Below, one piece after another: positions 63,680 to 64,000 of a stretch of DNA of 64,000 nt. The notes beneath the pieces are model-generated. The model searched no databases, was not told where the DNA came from, and saw only the letters and a program-made list of their open reading frames with translations. Numbering within the stretch: the stretch's first letter is position 1; each line of letters starts with the position of its first letter. Source of the DNA: Cutibacterium modestum (GTDB lineage Bacteria > Actinomycetota > Actinomycetes > Propionibacteriales > Propionibacteriaceae); NCBI RefSeq assembly GCF_008326345.1, contig NZ_BJEN01000001.1, positions 434,001 to 498,000 of the forward strand, written 5' to 3'. The translations under genes and the position numbers were made by a program.

Positions 63680-64000
63680 GTGACCATCCCTGACGAGAAC
63701 CCATCCACCAGCCAGCGCTGGGACCGTCCAATTCCCCGAATAGGAGACACCACCTCTTCCGCCACCCGAGCAGCCGACCCCACCGGATGGTCTTTGGGTA
63801 ACCAGGTGCAGCAGGGGCTGGACGCCGCCATCGATTCTCGGCGTGACATCCGCCGTTACCGCCACGACGACATCCCCGAAGAACTCGTCAATACCGTGCT
63901 GTGGGCCGGTCACCGCGCTCCGAGCGTTGGTCATAGCCAACCGTGGCGGTTTATCGTGGTGCGCGACGCCGACATCCGTGATCGCGCCGCCGTGATGGCT
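63680..64000 (+). CDS. bluB: BluB-type 5,6-dimethylbenzimidazole synthase, N-terminal part
   Basis: First 107 residues of a nitroreductase-fold protein that runs off the right edge. AAIDSRRDIRRYRHDDIPEE and the active-site AGHRAPSVGHSQPWRFIVVRD match BluB, which breaks down FMN to the lower ligand of vitamin B12. Propionibacteria make B12, and some fuse BluB to CobT; a fusion cannot be checked here. The GTG at 63680 starts MTIPDENP. It could also be another nitroreductase, but the motifs favour BluB. Confidence 0.72.
   Translation, partial: MTIPDENPSTSQRWDRPIPRIGDTTSSATRAADPTGWSLGNQVQQGLDAAIDSRRDIRRYRHDDIPEELVNTVLWAGHRAPSVGHSQPWRFIVVRDADIRDRAAVMA

Overview
The window is a stretch of an actinobacterial chromosome of roughly 60% GC with no plasmid, phage or transposon signature. 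I place it in the propionibacteria, most probably Cutibacterium (C. acnes-like). Supporting points are the actinobacterial marker families (DUF3046, DUF3052, DUF3145, ClgR, homodimeric AceE, FasR beside the fab genes), a secreted triacylglycerol lipase, a Tat-exported EndoH-like endoglycosidase, a BluB-like B12 gene, and many decaying accessory genes between intact core genes. The species call is an inference from content.

Layout. 1-5.5 kb: recA (partial), DUF3046, a DeoR-type regulator, then a minus-strand run rimO-pgsA-pncC-clgR. 5.6-7.5 kb: a fructosamine-kinase-like gene and a dead DUF4143-type ATPase. 7.6-17.9 kb: a complete de novo UMP operon, transcribed pyrR-pyrB-pyrC-carA-carB-pyrK-pyrD-pyrF-pyrE, with overlapping junctions from pyrR to pyrD and a leader carrying a PyrR-binding-loop-like hairpin and a stem that can hide the pyrR ribosome binding site. 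18-23 kb: aldo-keto reductase, nicotinamidase, a GH3 beta-glucosidase pseudogene, DUF3052 and a secreted GH18 endoglycosidase. 23-34 kb: aceE (frameshifted near its N-terminus), fasR, a sugar-porter MFS gene, a NifX-like protein, a broken ketopantoate reductase, and fabD-fabH-acpP-fabF (type II fatty acid synthesis). 34-42 kb: a decayed locus with a 17-bp tandem duplication, DUF3145, YggS, a MoxR-DUF58-VWA-VWA cluster, a Ser/Pro-rich membrane protein and a dead HAD phosphatase. 42-50 kb: secreted lipase, a CAU tRNA, a broken APC permease, bioD-bioA behind a BioQ-type operator, pdxT-pdxS and a divergent MocR/PdxR regulator. 50-56 kb: cysK next to a ruined thiosulfate uptake pair (tusA-like and yeeE-like), otsB/otsA divergent, and an LLM-class oxidoreductase. 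57-64 kb: tRNA-Asn, a sigma-70 factor, dnaG, a FetB-like permease, dgt, dusB and the start of a bluB-type gene.

How it works together. The intact genes are mostly housekeeping and biosynthesis: pyrimidines, fatty acids, biotin, pyridoxal phosphate, cysteine, trehalose, replication and tRNA modification. Biotin supports acetyl-CoA carboxylase and PDH supplies acetyl-CoA, so aceE, fasR, fab and bio genes fit one lipid-building theme. The secreted lipase and endoglycosidase suggest life on host lipid and glycoprotein. Clear gene decay is seen in seven loci, mainly uptake or catabolic functions (beta-glucoside hydrolysis, amino acid permease, sulfur import, HAD phosphatase, ketopantoate reductase, DUF4143 ATPase), which fits a host-restricted organism. 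I found no CRISPR array, no integrase or transposase, and no obviously new defence system.
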